Positions 52,796 to 64,000 of a stretch of DNA of 64,000 bases are shown one piece after another. Below the pieces are notes generated by a model, which saw only the letters and a list, made by a program, of their open reading frames with translations, did not search any database and had not been told where the DNA came from. Position numbers and translations under genes: made by a program. Within the stretch, counting starts at the first letter, position 1. Each line of letters begins with the position of its first letter. The DNA is from Ostrinia nubilalis (Eukaryota > Arthropoda > Insecta > Lepidoptera > Crambidae), in contig NC_087117.1 of assembly GCF_963855985.1 (NCBI RefSeq), forward strand, positions 4,351,001 through 4,415,000, read 5' to 3'.

Positions 52796-55120
52796 CTGAA
52801 AACATTGAAAAATTATAAGTGTAACATAATTAGAACCTGAAAACCGAAAATAGTTTACTAGACTGCTTACAATGGTCGGGTTAATAGTTTGAAGGTAAAA
52901 TAATAGCACACTTCTAGTAGGAATTCTGTAAAATTTGATAATATAGACTTAGCTTTAGTGCCTAAAAAAAAAATCTTTCAGATGAACTAGAAATCACATC
53001 TCATCTCACACAAGCCGACTAATATTTATGATGTAGACATTTATTATGGTACTAAATAGATGTTATTGACTGTTTGAAGTACCTTATGGTAGTAATAACA
53101 GTTTTAATTTATTTTCACTCTCATTTTGAGAATCTAACCTAACTTAGTAACAAGTTAAACTTTTACATATTTTATATCAAATTAATCGCTATTTACTTAT
53201 CACTTAAATCTTGAAATTGTTCTTAAAATACATAAAATGAAACTAAAGGTTGAATAAAAACGTAAAACGCATTAAAATCGGCGAAAGTTGTGTAACGTCA
53301 GCTGACTCATGTTTATTTACGGAAAAAGCGATTTACTCAATTTGTAATTCTTGAGACAATACCTTGAGATTAATAAGTAATTGATGATGTCATAATAATA
53401 TATCAGTTTATATTAAAATTTCTAGTTTTTAGATAAATTATAACACTGCACTGTATTGAAATTTTTGACATTAGCTTTCATGTCACGTTTACGAAGCTGG
53501 TAAAATTTTACTTAGCGGATGAGTCGTCCAAGCAAGTTGTAAATAAAATGAATTAAGCATTAACATTTTAAAAGATTTTGAAAACAAGAGATTGTAGTCC
53601 ACGCAAGCAGAAAGTTTTTAAATATAAATTAATAATCCTTTGCATTATTATTGACTGGATTCATAAACTCGAGTGTAATGTAATTTCACGGCGCGGTCCG
53701 AAATACACTGTCACTAAAGTGTGAAAGCCACAGATAGGTAGGTATGTGGTGAAAGCCAAGAAAAAATAAATAAATCAAAAAAAGCATTCGTGTTAATGCC
53801 AAATTATTGGGGTTGATTGACTTGGGGTAAAAATAAAAAACAAAATTATAAACCGTATAACCTTTATATTTACAAACAACCACCACAGATTTAAACATAA
53901 ATTAAATGCAGTCGGCAGCGCATCATACAGCATACTATACATTTATGTCGCAAAATACCCTTTTACAAGTGTACAATGTGCCGTTGTTCGAACCAAAATT
54001 AACAAAAACTATTTATAAAGAATTATCCTACCTAGTTACCTGTAAAAAATAATAAAATGGGACATTATTTATTGTATTATAAAACCTTAATCCAAACAAA
54101 AAATATTAACTTAACTATTATCAACAAAACATTTAAAAACATTTTGTTTGATTTATAATTTTAATACTATTTTATTTTTAAATACTTTGATATTTGGTTG
54201 GTTTTTAATTGATCCATATCACTTCATAAGAAAAGTTAATAATAAAAATATTAACATCACTTGTGATTTTTAATAATACGTATAATATTTGCATTTGATT
54301 TCCATACAGCCAGAAGGCACATTTTTGTTAAAAAGCGTACCTATTCTTTGTTACTTATTTTTGTTCATATTTATAAATGTGCCAGGTACACAGCTTTTAA
54401 AGACACTTCTTATGACGGGTCTTAAGTACCCTACACAATCAACAAAAACATCTTAACATTCAACATTTTTGTACTACCCGTTCGCGCTAAGTTTGCCGGT
54501 CCGTGGAATGCGCGTCCCTTCTTCCAACCGCGATTAAACGCAGTTATTAATGTGTCTTATTTTACGCAAATACACAATTTTTATCAATAATAATAAATAA
54601 AAAATATTTTAAATATAGTTTGTTAAAGTAAGGCGATTGTCACACTGCACCGCGCTCCGCCGCAATTTTGTTGAATGTTGAGATATTTTGGTTGAATGTG
54701 TAGGGCAAAACACGAGCTGGAGACCCGACTTTAAGTTAATTCCTGCCACTTATCTGAATGTAAGTACTTAATAAACTCTAACTACATAAAAAGCGGTAGT
54801 TAAGTATTATAATACTTTACTACATAGTACGAATAGTCTAAACTTTCAACATTATTTTTTTAAATGCACCAATTTATTAACATTTCGGAATGTGTCTAAT
54901 TATATTATTTTAAAACAGAATAAGATTTTTAACGTTTTATACATCACTTTATAATAATAAATGGTAACACTGACATGTAACACAAAGGAAAAATCTAATT
55001 AATTAATGTTTTTTTTTAAATAATTTTACTATAAAATCAACCTCTTTTTTATGAGCTGTCAAACACGAATCTCTTAGATTTTCAGTCACTCAATTGACTA
55101 ACAATTTTTTATTGCTTTTA
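52796..55120. other. AT-rich intergenic sequence
   Basis: Should contain the vezatin promoter and 5' exons if the gene starts here. 53300-53320 has TGACTCA-like and CAGCTG strings of unknown meaning. No further exon is convincing. Confidence 0.3.
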
Positions 55121-55417
55121 GGGCTGATTTTTCAATCGTCAGATATCTTTTAACTGAAGAATATCCTTGTCATTTTGCCAAACTTATTCTTCAGTTAAAA
55201 GTTTTTTTTTTTAATAATAATAATTTATTTAATAACCAAGAAGATGACGATTTACAATATTGTACAATGTATTAATTACTTAAACTACGATTGACAATCG
55301 TGTTAATCTTAAGTATGTCCCTGCCAACTAAACTAGGATTAAACCTGTATCTTAGATGACAGTGATTCCTCCAGGATATTCTTCAGTTAACCGACGATTG
55401 AAAAGATCAGTCCTTAA
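55121..55417. mobile_element. small inverted-repeat element
   Basis: Left AGGGCTGATTTTTCAATCGT and right ACGATTGAAAAGATCAGTCC. TTAACTGAAGAATAT lies near each end in opposite directions. A T-run followed by TAATAATAATAATTTA suggests a retro fragment inserted inside. Confidence 0.6.
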
Positions 55418-55525
55418 AGAGATTTTACAGCAAATTGAAAACTAACGCCAAGTGCCAACTTACCAAATACTCCATAACATTTGTATAATAAATATTATTA
55501 TTACAATTTCCTATCCCAATGTTCT

Positions 55526-55646
55526 TCATAACTTAGCCTTAGAGTCTAACCCTTCAAGCCCGTGCAGTAAGAATTGTGAGACGAATCCGGCAAGTCTTTC
55601 TGGGTTTAGTAGATGCACGTCATGACCACCTTCCACTCTTCTGACC
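55526..55646 (-). CDS. serine-hydrolase-like protein, last exon
   Basis: Minus strand, acceptor CTTGTCCACAG, one base completing an Arg codon, then VRRVEGGHDVHLLNPERLAG and FVSQFLLHG, ending TGA at 55526-55528. GGHDVHLLNPE holds the catalytic histidine of the SERHL/kraken type of alpha/beta hydrolase. The next exon upstream is 60950-61138. The substrate of these hydrolases is poorly defined; kraken-type enzymes are often placed in detoxification or lipid metabolism. Confidence 0.75.
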
Positions 55647-55882
55647 CTGTGGACAAGGAAATAAGGGTCATTTTACAAGGAATTAAATACAAAATCAAAA
55701 ATATTTATTCAGTTTAGACCACAAGTGGCACTTATGAACGTCAAATATAGCAAACAATAAAAAGAAAAGGTAGCCCTTATGGGGCACTTTACATGTCTTC
55801 TTATCTGTAAATTATTACTGTACTTATTTATTATGCTAGACACGTATTAATATGTTTATGAAGGCGCACAGAGAGACTAATA

Positions 55883-57469
55883 CACTCAGCGGCACGGAAT
55901 TTGGCCCAAGCCTAAACACCCAGATATGAGGTCAAATAGGTGTTGAATACCTAAGTTTCGTGTGACATGTTAACAGAACATTTGTTTTTGTTAATTTAAG
56001 AGGCTAGATTAATAAAAAAATGCGTATGTTTAACTTTTTTGACTCTAGAAACGCATTTCGTTGTTGGAGCGTAAAGAGTACGGGTAAGTTTAAATTTGAT
56101 ATTAAATGTTGTAAGGGTTTGGCGTTTTGTTTTTTGTTTTTAAATTAATCTAAGGGTTATTCTCGTTTCCACAATTTGAGAATAATGCCCATTACTCCAG
56201 CTCAAGTTGCTCAAATAGTGTTGCTTAGAAGTCAAAGGCGTATGCAGCGGGAGATGGCTGAAACTTTCAATTTATGGCGTACAAACTTAAGATACACGTT
56301 AAAAAGGCATGACCAGACCGCCTTTTACACAAGAAGATCAAGAAGTGGGGAATTAAGGTGTATGTCAGCGCGCGATGACCCGATTATCGAGCTTGCAACA
56401 TCCAGAAATCGGGTTCTCACTACGTTTGACATATGCCAGCGTTTACAAACAGCAAGCCCAGTGAATGTCAGTGAGCACACAATAAGAAGAAGGATGGAGG
56501 ATCGTAACCTGCATACTCGAAGACCAGCTCGAGGACCAAAACTTCTCCGATACCTTCGCGAAGTGCGACTTACGTTTTCTAGAGAACATGCAAATTGTAC
56601 GCAAGGCTAATGGAGTAAAGTTCTATGGATCGATGATTGTAGAGTCACCTTAAGAGCTCCAGACGGCCGTGGAAGTGAATAGAGAAGGTGCGGAGAAGAG
56701 TTAATACGCAAACAGACAAGTTTTCATAAAGAGTTTACTTTATTAGTCTAACGTCCAATTTGCATGTTCTCTAGAAAACGTAAGTCGCACTTCGCGAAGG
56801 TATCGGAGAAGTTCTGGTCCTCGAGCTGGTCTTCGAGTATGCAGGTTATGATCCTCCATCCTTCTTCTTATTGTGTGCTCACTGACATTCACTGCGCTTG
56901 CTGTTTGTAAACGCTGGCATATGTCAAACGTAGTGAGGACCCGATTTCTTGATGTTGCAAGCTCGATAATCGGGTCATCGCGCACTGACATACACCGTAA
57001 TTCCCCACTTCTTGATCTTCTTGTGTAAAGGCGGTCTGGTCATGCCTTTTTAACGTGTATCTTAAGTTTGTACGCCATAAATTGAAAGTTTCAGCCATCT
57101 TCCGCTGCATACGCCCTTGACTTCTAAGCAACACTATTTGAGCAACTTGCGCTGGAGTAATGGGCATTATTCTCAAATTATGGAAACGAGAATAACTCTA
57201 AGATTAATTTAAAAACAAAAAACAAAACGCCTATCCCTTAGAACATTTAATATCGAATTTAAACTTACCCGTACTCTTTACGCTCCAACAACGAAATGCG
57301 TTTCTGGAGTCAAAAAAGTTAAACAGACGCATTTTTTTATTAATCTAGCCTCTTAAATTAACAAAAACAAATGTTCTGTTAACATGTCACACGAAACTTA
57401 GGTATACAACACCTATTTGGCCACATATCTGGGTGTTTAGGCATGGGCCAAATTCCGTGCCGCTGAGTG
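55883..57469. mobile_element. snap-back Tc1-like element 1
   Basis: Two inverted arms of about 715 bp (55883-56597 and 56755-57469) meet at a 157 bp spacer. Ends are CACTCAGCGGCACGG, flanked by TA on both sides. Each arm holds the 5' UTR and N-terminal DNA-binding half of a Tc1-type transposase (MPITPAQVAQIVLLRSQ, HTIRRRMEDRNLHTRRP). The spacer continues the left copy to VLWIDDCRVTLRAPDGR, which includes the first catalytic Asp. No complete transposase is present. Confidence 0.85.
56176..56610 (+). pseudogene. Tc1-type transposase, N-terminal half, left arm
   Basis: Open for 144 codons with a helix-turn-helix region, then stops just before the first catalytic block. The right arm carries the same segment on the minus strand (56743-57176) with a frameshift. 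Confidence 0.75.
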
Positions 57470-57758
57470 TATAAGAGAGAGAAAGCGGAGAGGGGAGAAA
57501 GAGAAGAGGAGAGAAAGGGAAGAGGGAAGAAATAGGAGAGGGGAGAAAGGGAACAGGGAAGAAATGGAAAGGGGAAGAAGTGGGGAGGGGAGAAAGGGAG
57601 AAAGAAATAGGAGAGGGTAGAAAGGGAAGAGAGAAGAAATGGAAAGGGGAAGAAAGGGGGGGGGGGAGAAAGGGAAGACGGGGAGATATAAAGAGGGAGA
57701 GAAAGAGGAGAGGGGAGAAAGGGAGAGAATGGGAAGAGGGGGAGAAAGCGACACTCAC

Positions 57759-57928
57759 CTATAGTTTTTAAGTGGAAACGCCTTCTCGTCCAGTTTGAAC
57801 AGCGCCCGGTCGTATCTCCCGTTGTCTATGGACTGCTCCGCGATAATAGACAGCGTGGGGGTGGGGATGCTCGTGAACAGCGACTGGAGAGAGTCCGGGG
57901 AGAATGGGGGGCGCGTCACCAGCTTCAG
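57759..57928 (-). pseudogene. partial hydrolase exon copy 1
   Basis: Carries the donor (GTGAGTG) and reads KLVTRPPFSPDSLQSLFTSI to LKNYR. The first ~20 bp and acceptor of the parent exon are replaced by CT-rich repeat. Splicing at CTGAAG would frameshift. Confidence 0.85.
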
Positions 57929-58627
57929 GAGAGAGAGAGAGAGAGAAGAAGGGAGAGAGAGGGAGAAGGGTAGAGAGGTGCAAGAGGGGAGAGGGGGATA
58001 AAGGGAGAGATGGGAGAAAAGGGAGAAAAAAAAGGAGGGAAGAAAGGGGAGAGGGGAGAAAGGGAGATGGGAGAAAGGGAGATGGGAGAAAGGGGAGAGG
58101 GGAGAAAGGGAGAGAGGGGAGAAAAGGAAAAAGGGGTGATGGGAAAAAGGGGGTGATGGGAAAAAGGGGAGAGGGGAGAAAGGGAGAGGGGAGAAAGGGA
58201 GAGGGAAGAAAGGGAGAGGGGAGAAAGGGAGAGGGGAGAAAGGGAGAGGGGAGAAAGGGAGAGGGGAGAAAGGGAGAGGGAAGAAAGGGAGAGGGAAGAA
58301 AGGGAGAGGGGAGAAAGGGAGAGGGGAGAAAGGGAGAGGGGAGAAAGGGGAGAGGGGAGAAAGGGAGAGGGGAGAAAGGGGAGAGGGGAGAAAGGGAAAA
58401 AGGGGTGAGGGGAGAAAGGGGAGAGGGGAGAAAGTGGAGAGGGGAGAAAGTGGAGAGGGCAGAAAGGGGAGAGGGGAGAAAGGGGAGAGGGAAGTAAGTG
58501 GAGAGGGGAGAAAGGGAAGACGGGGAGGAATGGAGAAAGTGGAGAGGGGAAAAGGGGATAGGGGAGAAAGGGGAGAGGGGGTAGAAAGGGGAGGAAGAAA
58601 AGTAGAGAGACTCAAAGCGACACTCAC

Positions 58628-58796
58628 CTATAGTTTTTAAGTGGAAAAGCCTTCTCGTCCAGCTTGAACAGCGCCCGGTCGTATCTCCCGTTGTCTATGG
58701 ACTGCTCCGCGATAATAGACAGCGTGGGGGTGGGGATGCTCGTGAACAGCGACTGGAGAGAGTCCGGGGAGAATGGGGGGCGCGTCACCAGCTTCA
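58628..58796 (-). pseudogene. partial hydrolase exon copy 2
   Basis: As copy 1, with one visible change (AAAAGCC for AAACGCC on the plus strand). Confidence 0.85.
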
Positions 58797-59316
58797 GGAG
58801 AGAGAGAGAGAGAAGAAGGGAGAGAGAGGGAGAAGGGTAGAGAGGTGCAAGAGGGGAGAGGGGGATAAAGGGAGAGATGGGAGAAAAGGGAGAAAAAAAA
58901 GGAGGGAAGAAAGGGGAGGGGAGATGGGAGAAAGGGGAGAAAGGAAGAGAGGGGAGAAAGGGAGACGGGAGAAAGGGAATAAGGGGAGAAAAGGGAGAGG
59001 GGAGGAAGGGAGAGGGGAGAAAGGGAGAGGGGAGAAAGGGGAGAAAGGAAGAGAGGGGAGAAAGGGAGACGGGAGAAAGGGAATAAGGGGAGAAAAGGGA
59101 GAGGGGAGAAAGGGAGAGGGGAGAAAGGGAGAGGGGAGAAAGGGTAGAAAGGAAGAGAGGGGAGAAAGGGAGACGGGAGAAAGGGAATAAGGGGAGAAAA
59201 GGGAGAGGGGAGAAAGGGAGAGGGGAGAAAGGGAGAGGGGAGAAAGGGGAGAGGGGGAAAGGGAGAGAAGGGCGGGGGGAGAAAGTGGAGGGGAGAAGGC
59301 AAGAAGCGACACTCAC

Positions 59317-59485
59317 CTATAGTTTTTAAGTGGAAACGCCTTCTCGTCCAGCTTGAACAGCGCCCGGTCGTATCTCCCGTTGTCTATGGACTGCTCCGCG
59401 ATAATAGACAGCGTGGGGGTGGGGATGCTCGTGAACAGCGACTGGAGAGAGTCCGGGGAGAATGGGGGGCGCGTCACCAGCTTCA
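59317..59485 (-). pseudogene. partial hydrolase exon copy 3
   Basis: Same boundaries as copy 1; donor intact, acceptor side absent. Confidence 0.85.
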
Positions 59486-59803
59486 GGAGAGAGAGAGAGA
59501 GAGAAGAAGGGAGAGAGAGGGAGAAGGGTAGAGAGGTGCAAGAGGGGAGAGGGGGATAAAGGGAGAGATGGGAGAAAAGGGAGAAAAAAAAGGAGGGAAG
59601 AAAGGGGAGAGGGGAGAAAGGAAGAGAGGGGAGAAAGGGAGACGGGAGAAAGGGAATAAGGGAAGAAAAGGGAGAGGGGAGAAAGGGAGACGGGAGAAAG
59701 GGAATAAGGGGAGAAAAGGGAGAGGGGGAGAAAGGGGAGAGGGGGAAAGGGAGAGAAGGGCGGGGGAGAAAGTGGAGGGGAGAAGGCAAAAAGCGACACT
59801 CAC

Positions 59804-59972
59804 CTATAGTTTTTAAGTGGAAACGCCTTCTCGTCCAGCTTGAACAGCGCCCGGTCGTATCTCCCGTTGTCTATGGACTGCTCCGCGATAATAGACAGCG
59901 TGGGGGTGGGGATGCTCGTGAACAGCGACTGGAGAGAGTCCGGGGAGAATGGGGGGCGCGTCACCAGCTTCA
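59804..59972 (-). pseudogene. partial hydrolase exon copy 4
   Basis: Same boundaries; copies 3 and 4 and their flanks are almost the same, so they were duplicated recently. Confidence 0.85.
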
Positions 59973-60241
59973 GGAGAGAGAGAGAGAGAGAAGAAGGGAG
60001 AGAGAGGGAGAAGGGTAGAGAGGTGCAAGAGGGGAGAGGGGGATAAAGGGAGAGATGGGAGAAAAGGGAGAAAAAAAAGGAGGGAAGAAAGGGGAGAGGG
60101 GAGAAAGGAAGAGAGGGGAGAAAGGGAGACGGGAGAAAGGGAATAAGGGGAGAAAAGGGAGAGGGGAGAAAGGGGAGAGGGGGAAAGGGAGAGAAGGGCG
60201 GGGGAGAAAGTGGAGGGGAGAAGGCAAAAAGCGACACTCAC

Positions 60242-60410
60242 CTATAGTTTTTAAGTGGAAACGCCTTCTCGTCCAGCTTGAACAGCGCCCGGTCGTATCT
60301 CCCGTTGTCTATGGACTGCTCCGCGATAATAGACAGCGTGGGGGTGGGGATGCTCGTGAACAGCGACTGGAGAGAGTCCGGGGAGAATGGGGGGCGCGTC
60401 ACCAGCTTCA
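60242..60410 (-). pseudogene. partial hydrolase exon copy 5
   Basis: Same boundaries; flank on the right is a shorter, changed GA tract (GAGAACAGTGGTGAG). Confidence 0.85.
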
Positions 60411-60949
60411 GGAGAGAGAGAGAGAACAGTGGTGAGAGAGGGAGAAGGGTAGAGGTGCAAGAGGGAGAGAGGGGGAGAAGGGAAGAAGAGAAGAGAGGGA
60501 AGAAGGGGAGACGGGAGAGGGGACAAAGGGGAGAGGGGACAAAGGGGAGAGGGGAGAAAGGGGAGAGGGGAGAAAGGGGATAGGGGACAAAGGGATTAGG
60601 GGAGAAAGGGGAGAGGGGAGAAAGGGAGAGAGGGGAAAGATGGGAGAAAGAGAGAGGGGAGAAAGGGAGAAAGGGAGAGAGTGGAGAAAGGGAGAGGGGG
60701 GAAAACGGGGATAAAGGGAGAAATGCTAGAGGGGGAGAGGGGGAAAACGGGGAGAAAAGGAGAAATGCTAGAGGGGAGAAGGGGAGAGGGGGAGAAAAGT
60801 ACTAGAGGGGGAGATAAGGGCGAAAGGGGAGTTGTGCTAGTGGGGGAGATAGGGGAAAAAGGGGAGTGGTGCTAGAGGGGGAAAAGAGAGAGGATATAGG
60901 AAAAAAGGGGAGGAACTCTTCCTCCCCTTTTCCCTTAAAAGAGACTCAC

Positions 60950-61138
60950 CTGTAGTTTTTAAGTGGAAACGCCTTCTCATCCAGCTTGAACAGCGCCCGG
61001 TCGTATCTCCCGTTGTCTATGGACTGCTCCGCGATAATAGACAGCGTGGGGGTGGGGATGCTCGTGAACAGCGACTGGAGAGAATCCGGGGAGAATGGGG
61101 GGCGGGTCACCAGTTTCATTCGCTGGTCGAAGGTGAAC
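60950..61138 (-). CDS. serine-hydrolase-like protein, penultimate exon (parent copy)
   Basis: Minus strand, acceptor TTTCTTTCCAG, donor GTGAGTC, 189 bp starting with one and ending with two codon bases. It encodes FTFDQRMKLVTRPPFSPDSL, then TPTLSIIAEQSIDNGRYDRA and AFPLKNY. PTLSIIAEQS is the strand before the acid residue of alpha/beta hydrolases. It is the only copy with the start of the exon (FTFDQRMK) and a normal acceptor, and it joins 55526-55646 in phase, so I take it as the functional exon. Upstream exons are beyond the window or hidden by elements. Confidence 0.75.
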
Positions 61139-61167
61139 CTGGAAAGAAATTGGAATTACAATTACTA

Positions 61168-62800
61168 CACTTGCGAGCAAAAGTATGGAATCACTTACAT
61201 GAAGTTGTTTCCACGCGATCTTGTGTACTAATGAATTTGTTAGTAACAAAAAAAGTGAAACCATTTTAAAGAATTAACTTTTAACTTTAAATTGATACCA
61301 AATTCATTTAAATCACACCGGTATTTAAAAAGATATCCCGGCTGATGTGAAGAAGTAAGGAAAAAGACATGTATCAATTGTTTGATACGTTGCGAGTTGC
61401 GGCCTATTTACCCCTATAAAAGCACGTGTTTTCGGATTCTTGCTTTGACACGTTGATCCATACACATCTCCGCTTATTTTGACACTTTACCTGGGATTCT
61501 ACACCTTCAGAAGCAGCACAAATCGTTGCACTATTGTAAGAAGGGTCAGCCAGCGAGCTGTCGCACGTCAGCTCCACATAAGCCAGTCCTGGGTTTCGAA
61601 AGTTTTAAGACGCTTTGGGGAGACTGCTGGCTTTATCCCGAGACCAAGTTCTGAACAGCGCCGGTGCACATCGCAGAGGGATGACCGTTTTTTCATGTCA
61701 ACCTCTCTATGAAATCGTCATTTGACTGGTATTGACGTCCAGCAAGAGCTCAGAATTGTTCGTAGGATAGCTGTTAGTGAGTAGACAGTTCGTCTAAGAT
61801 ATAAGCAATAGAATTTGACTCCAAAAAGGCCTGCCACAGGCTCGAAACTGACGGCAGGTCACCGATAAGCACGCTTTCAATTTGCTCGTACATATCTCGG
61901 TGGGAAGGCGAGTAATCGAGGCGAGTTTTGTTCTCCGATAAATGCAGACTGTGTTTGCAGTGCAGTAGTCGAAGAGGTCGGGTCTATAAGCGGCATGGGG
62001 AGCGATTTATGCAGTGCTGGTTCGCTGAAACAGTGGCTTTTCGGGGTGGCTTGCTCGACTTCCCATCGAGATGTGTACGAGCAAATTGAAAGCGTGCTTA
62101 TCGGTGACCTGCCGTCAGTTTCGAGCCTGTGGCAGGCCTTTATGGAGTCAAATTCTATTGCTTATATCTTAGACGAACTGTCTACTCGCTAACAGCTATC
62201 CTACGAACATTTCTGAGCTCTTGCTGGACGTCGATACCAGTTAAATGACGATTTCATAGAGAGGTTGACATGAAAAAACGATCATCCCTCTGCGATGTGC
62301 ACCGGCGCTGTTCAGAACTTGGTCTCGGGATAAAGCCAGCAGTCTCCCCAAAGCGTCTTAAAACTTTCGAAACCCAGGACTGGCTTATGTGGAGCTGACG
62401 TGCGACAGCTCGCTGGCTGAGCCCTTCTTGCAATAGTGCAATGATTTGTGCTGCTTCTGAAGGTGTAGAATCCCAGGTAAAGTGTCAAAATAATTGGAGA
62501 TGTGTGTGGATCAACGTGTGAAAGCAAAAATCCGAAAACACGTGCTTTTATAGGGGGTAAATAGGCCGCAATACGCGACGTATCAAACAGTTGATACATG
62601 TCTTTTTCCTTACTTCTTCACATCAGCCGGGATATCTTTTTAAATACCGGTGTGATTTAAATGAATTTGGTATCAATTTAAAGTTAAAAGTTTATTCTTT
62701 AAAATGGTGCCACTTTTTTTGTTACTAACAAATTCGTTAGTACACAAGATCGCGTGGAAACAACTTCATGTAAGTGATTCCATAGTTTTGCTCGCGAGTG
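61168..62800. mobile_element. snap-back Tc1-like element 2
   Basis: Inverted arms of about 742 bp (61168-61909 and 62059-62800) with a 149 bp spacer, TA on both sides, ends CACT[TC]GCGAGCAAAA. Each arm holds the N-terminal part of a different Tc1-type transposase (QRAVARQLHISQSWVSKVL, then PRPSSEQRRCTSQRDDRFF), followed by a broken continuation (LTPKRPATGSKLTAGHR). Several frameshifts are present. Confidence 0.85.
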
Positions 62801-63444
62801 TATTTTTTATACCTATTTTTTTGTTAACTTAAAACAATGATACAGTTGTTGTAATTCACGAAGGCGAGCGAGCTTTACATGTATGGTGGCTCGTTACTGT
62901 TCGTTTTTCAAAAGTTTTGACAGACATTACACTATCGTTATGTGCATGTACACGTACACATACAAGTAAAGCTCAACGGCCATCGTGAGTTGCAAGAACT
63001 ACAGGGTGTTAGGTAAATGGATATGTGAGCCGACACTAGCCCATGTTAACATGGGCATATAAATGGTATGGTGAAGTCAGAAAATTGATATCATTTTCAT
63101 TATTTTATTTTTCATACAAATCTGATTTTATAAATTTTATTTTGTATGAATATTTAAAAAATTAAAATGATCATATCAAAACATTATACATTTTAGCTGT
63201 CAGTTGTATGTTGTTATACCATTTTTAACAAATAAACGGCTAGACTTGTGTTTGACACCAATACATACATTTTTCGTTTTGCTGGCAGTTGTGTTTTGGT
63301 TCTAAGCTAAGTATCTCCCCACACAATTGTCAGACAAATCGGTTCAGCCGTTCTTGAGTTATAAATAGTGTAACTAACACGACTTTCTAAAGATAAAACA
63401 TATTGGATTTGTGTGTTTTGACTTTTGACAGCTCTTACGCCAAT
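62801..63444. other. intergenic or intron sequence
   Basis: AT-rich; no gene or element I can support. Confidence 0.3.
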
Positions 63445-63580
63445 ATTCACAAACATTACTATGAGGTCTCACTATGCGCGTGGACGCACAGGGTGACACA
63501 CGAACCAATCACAGAGCTCTATTCAACGCTGCGTTCGATTTGCTGCTTCACTTACGCAAGCATCGTTTAATGAATGCGGG
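63445..63580. mobile_element. small element, third copy (see 22966 and 34672)
   Basis: Inverted relative to 34672, from TATTCACAAACATTACTATG to AAGCATCGTTTAATGAATGC. It overlaps the first third of an open frame that runs to 63794. Confidence 0.6.
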
Positions 63581-63794
63581 CGTTAAAGTCCGTCAAATGA
63601 ACTATCATCAGGCCTGTTCATCTCCGCGAGTTTACATCGAAAACAAATCCCGCACGATGGCCCACCTACAGGATACTATTCGACAAGGCCTCACATACGA
63701 GCGAACATTGACTCACGCACGCGTATTCTTGTGTATGATGGAAGAAAATAAAGAAAATGCTGTCCTAAATACTGTGCAGTATTTAACTGCCTAA
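63581..63794 (+). CDS. unrecognised open frame at the right edge
   Basis: Downstream of the small element a frame continues with MNYHQACSSPRVYIENKSRT and ends QYLTA before TAA. No motif is recognised. Its start lies inside repeat sequence, so it may be a spurious ORF. Confidence 0.2.
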
Positions 63795-64000
63795 ATAATA
63801 ATAAAAACACAGAATGTACTTTTTTAAGTTGCCTCAAGACACTGAGAGGTAAATAAGTAGTTAATATTATTCATGATAATTCATGCTAAATCATGTATTT
63901 CCTCCGCCATTTTCCGTAGTTTGGCACCTCACGTCACATCATTTTACCGAAGTCAGCTCTATAGCTTCGGCGCAGTGCCGATCACTGACGTTTGTCAACA

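Larger units (their letters stand above)
57475..60948 (-). repeat. GA-rich array with five exon copies
   Basis: Nearly pure-purine spacers built from GGGGAGAAAGGGAGA-like words separate five near-identical exon copies. On the minus strand the spacers are CT-rich and would look like very long polypyrimidine tracts. The ORFs that cross it are artefacts of the repeat. Confidence 0.9.

Noticed and set aside
57387..60948. Long Ser/Pro/Leu/Phe-rich and Gly/Glu/Lys/Arg-rich ORFs on both strands
   Set aside because: They are frames through the GA-rich repeat and the exon copies; low complexity, present in several frames at once.
61995..62192. Plus ORF with a possible new protein
   Set aside because: It is the antisense of the Tc1-like arm plus spacer.

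Overview
The window looks like nuclear DNA of an insect, most probably a moth or butterfly. It is AT-rich and gene-poor. It carries several copies of a retrotransposon 3' end common in Lepidoptera (the stretch reading GGACGTCCACTGCTG), small inverted-repeat elements, hAT, Tc1-like, CR1-like, DIRS and Gypsy elements, and short host exons with GT-AG splice sites separated by element-filled introns. I saw no bacterial genes, CRISPR arrays or operons.

Host genes from left to right: (1) the first two coding exons of a pickpocket-type DEG/ENaC channel (minus, 444-1050; the gene continues off the left edge). (2) The last two exons of an unrecognised membrane protein (plus, 1684-1809 and 20312-20428), whose 18.5 kb intron holds a DIRS element with a CR1-like LINE inserted in its terminal repeat. 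(3) The last two exons of an unrecognised gene (minus, 20872-20980 and 21794-21891), converging on gene 2. (4) A complete-looking two-exon zinc-finger-like gene (plus, 22495-25309). (5) Vezatin, an adherens-junction membrane protein (minus, 36490 to about 52800, at least four exons), with a Gypsy element, a TIR element and exon copies in its introns. (6) The C-terminal exons of a serine-hydrolase-like alpha/beta hydrolase (minus, 55526-61138).

Mobile DNA fills most of the rest: DIRS plus nested LINE (3018-13848), a four-level nest of DNA transposons (28690-33113), a TIR element holding an RTE polymerase remnant (41464-43766), a young Gypsy with identical LTRs (47416-51769), two snap-back Tc1-like elements (55883-57469 and 61168-62800), and many small elements.

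The most striking pattern is repeated copying of parts of exons into neighbouring introns. One hydrolase exon has five extra near-identical partial copies in a GA-rich array. One vezatin exon has four partial copies in a tandem array. Another vezatin exon has three, one of which keeps an open frame and the right splice phases. The membrane-protein exon has one decayed copy. Each clear copy keeps one splice site of the parent exon, usually only one. All exon and gene calls come from reading splice sites, phase and protein motifs by eye; no database or transcript was consulted.
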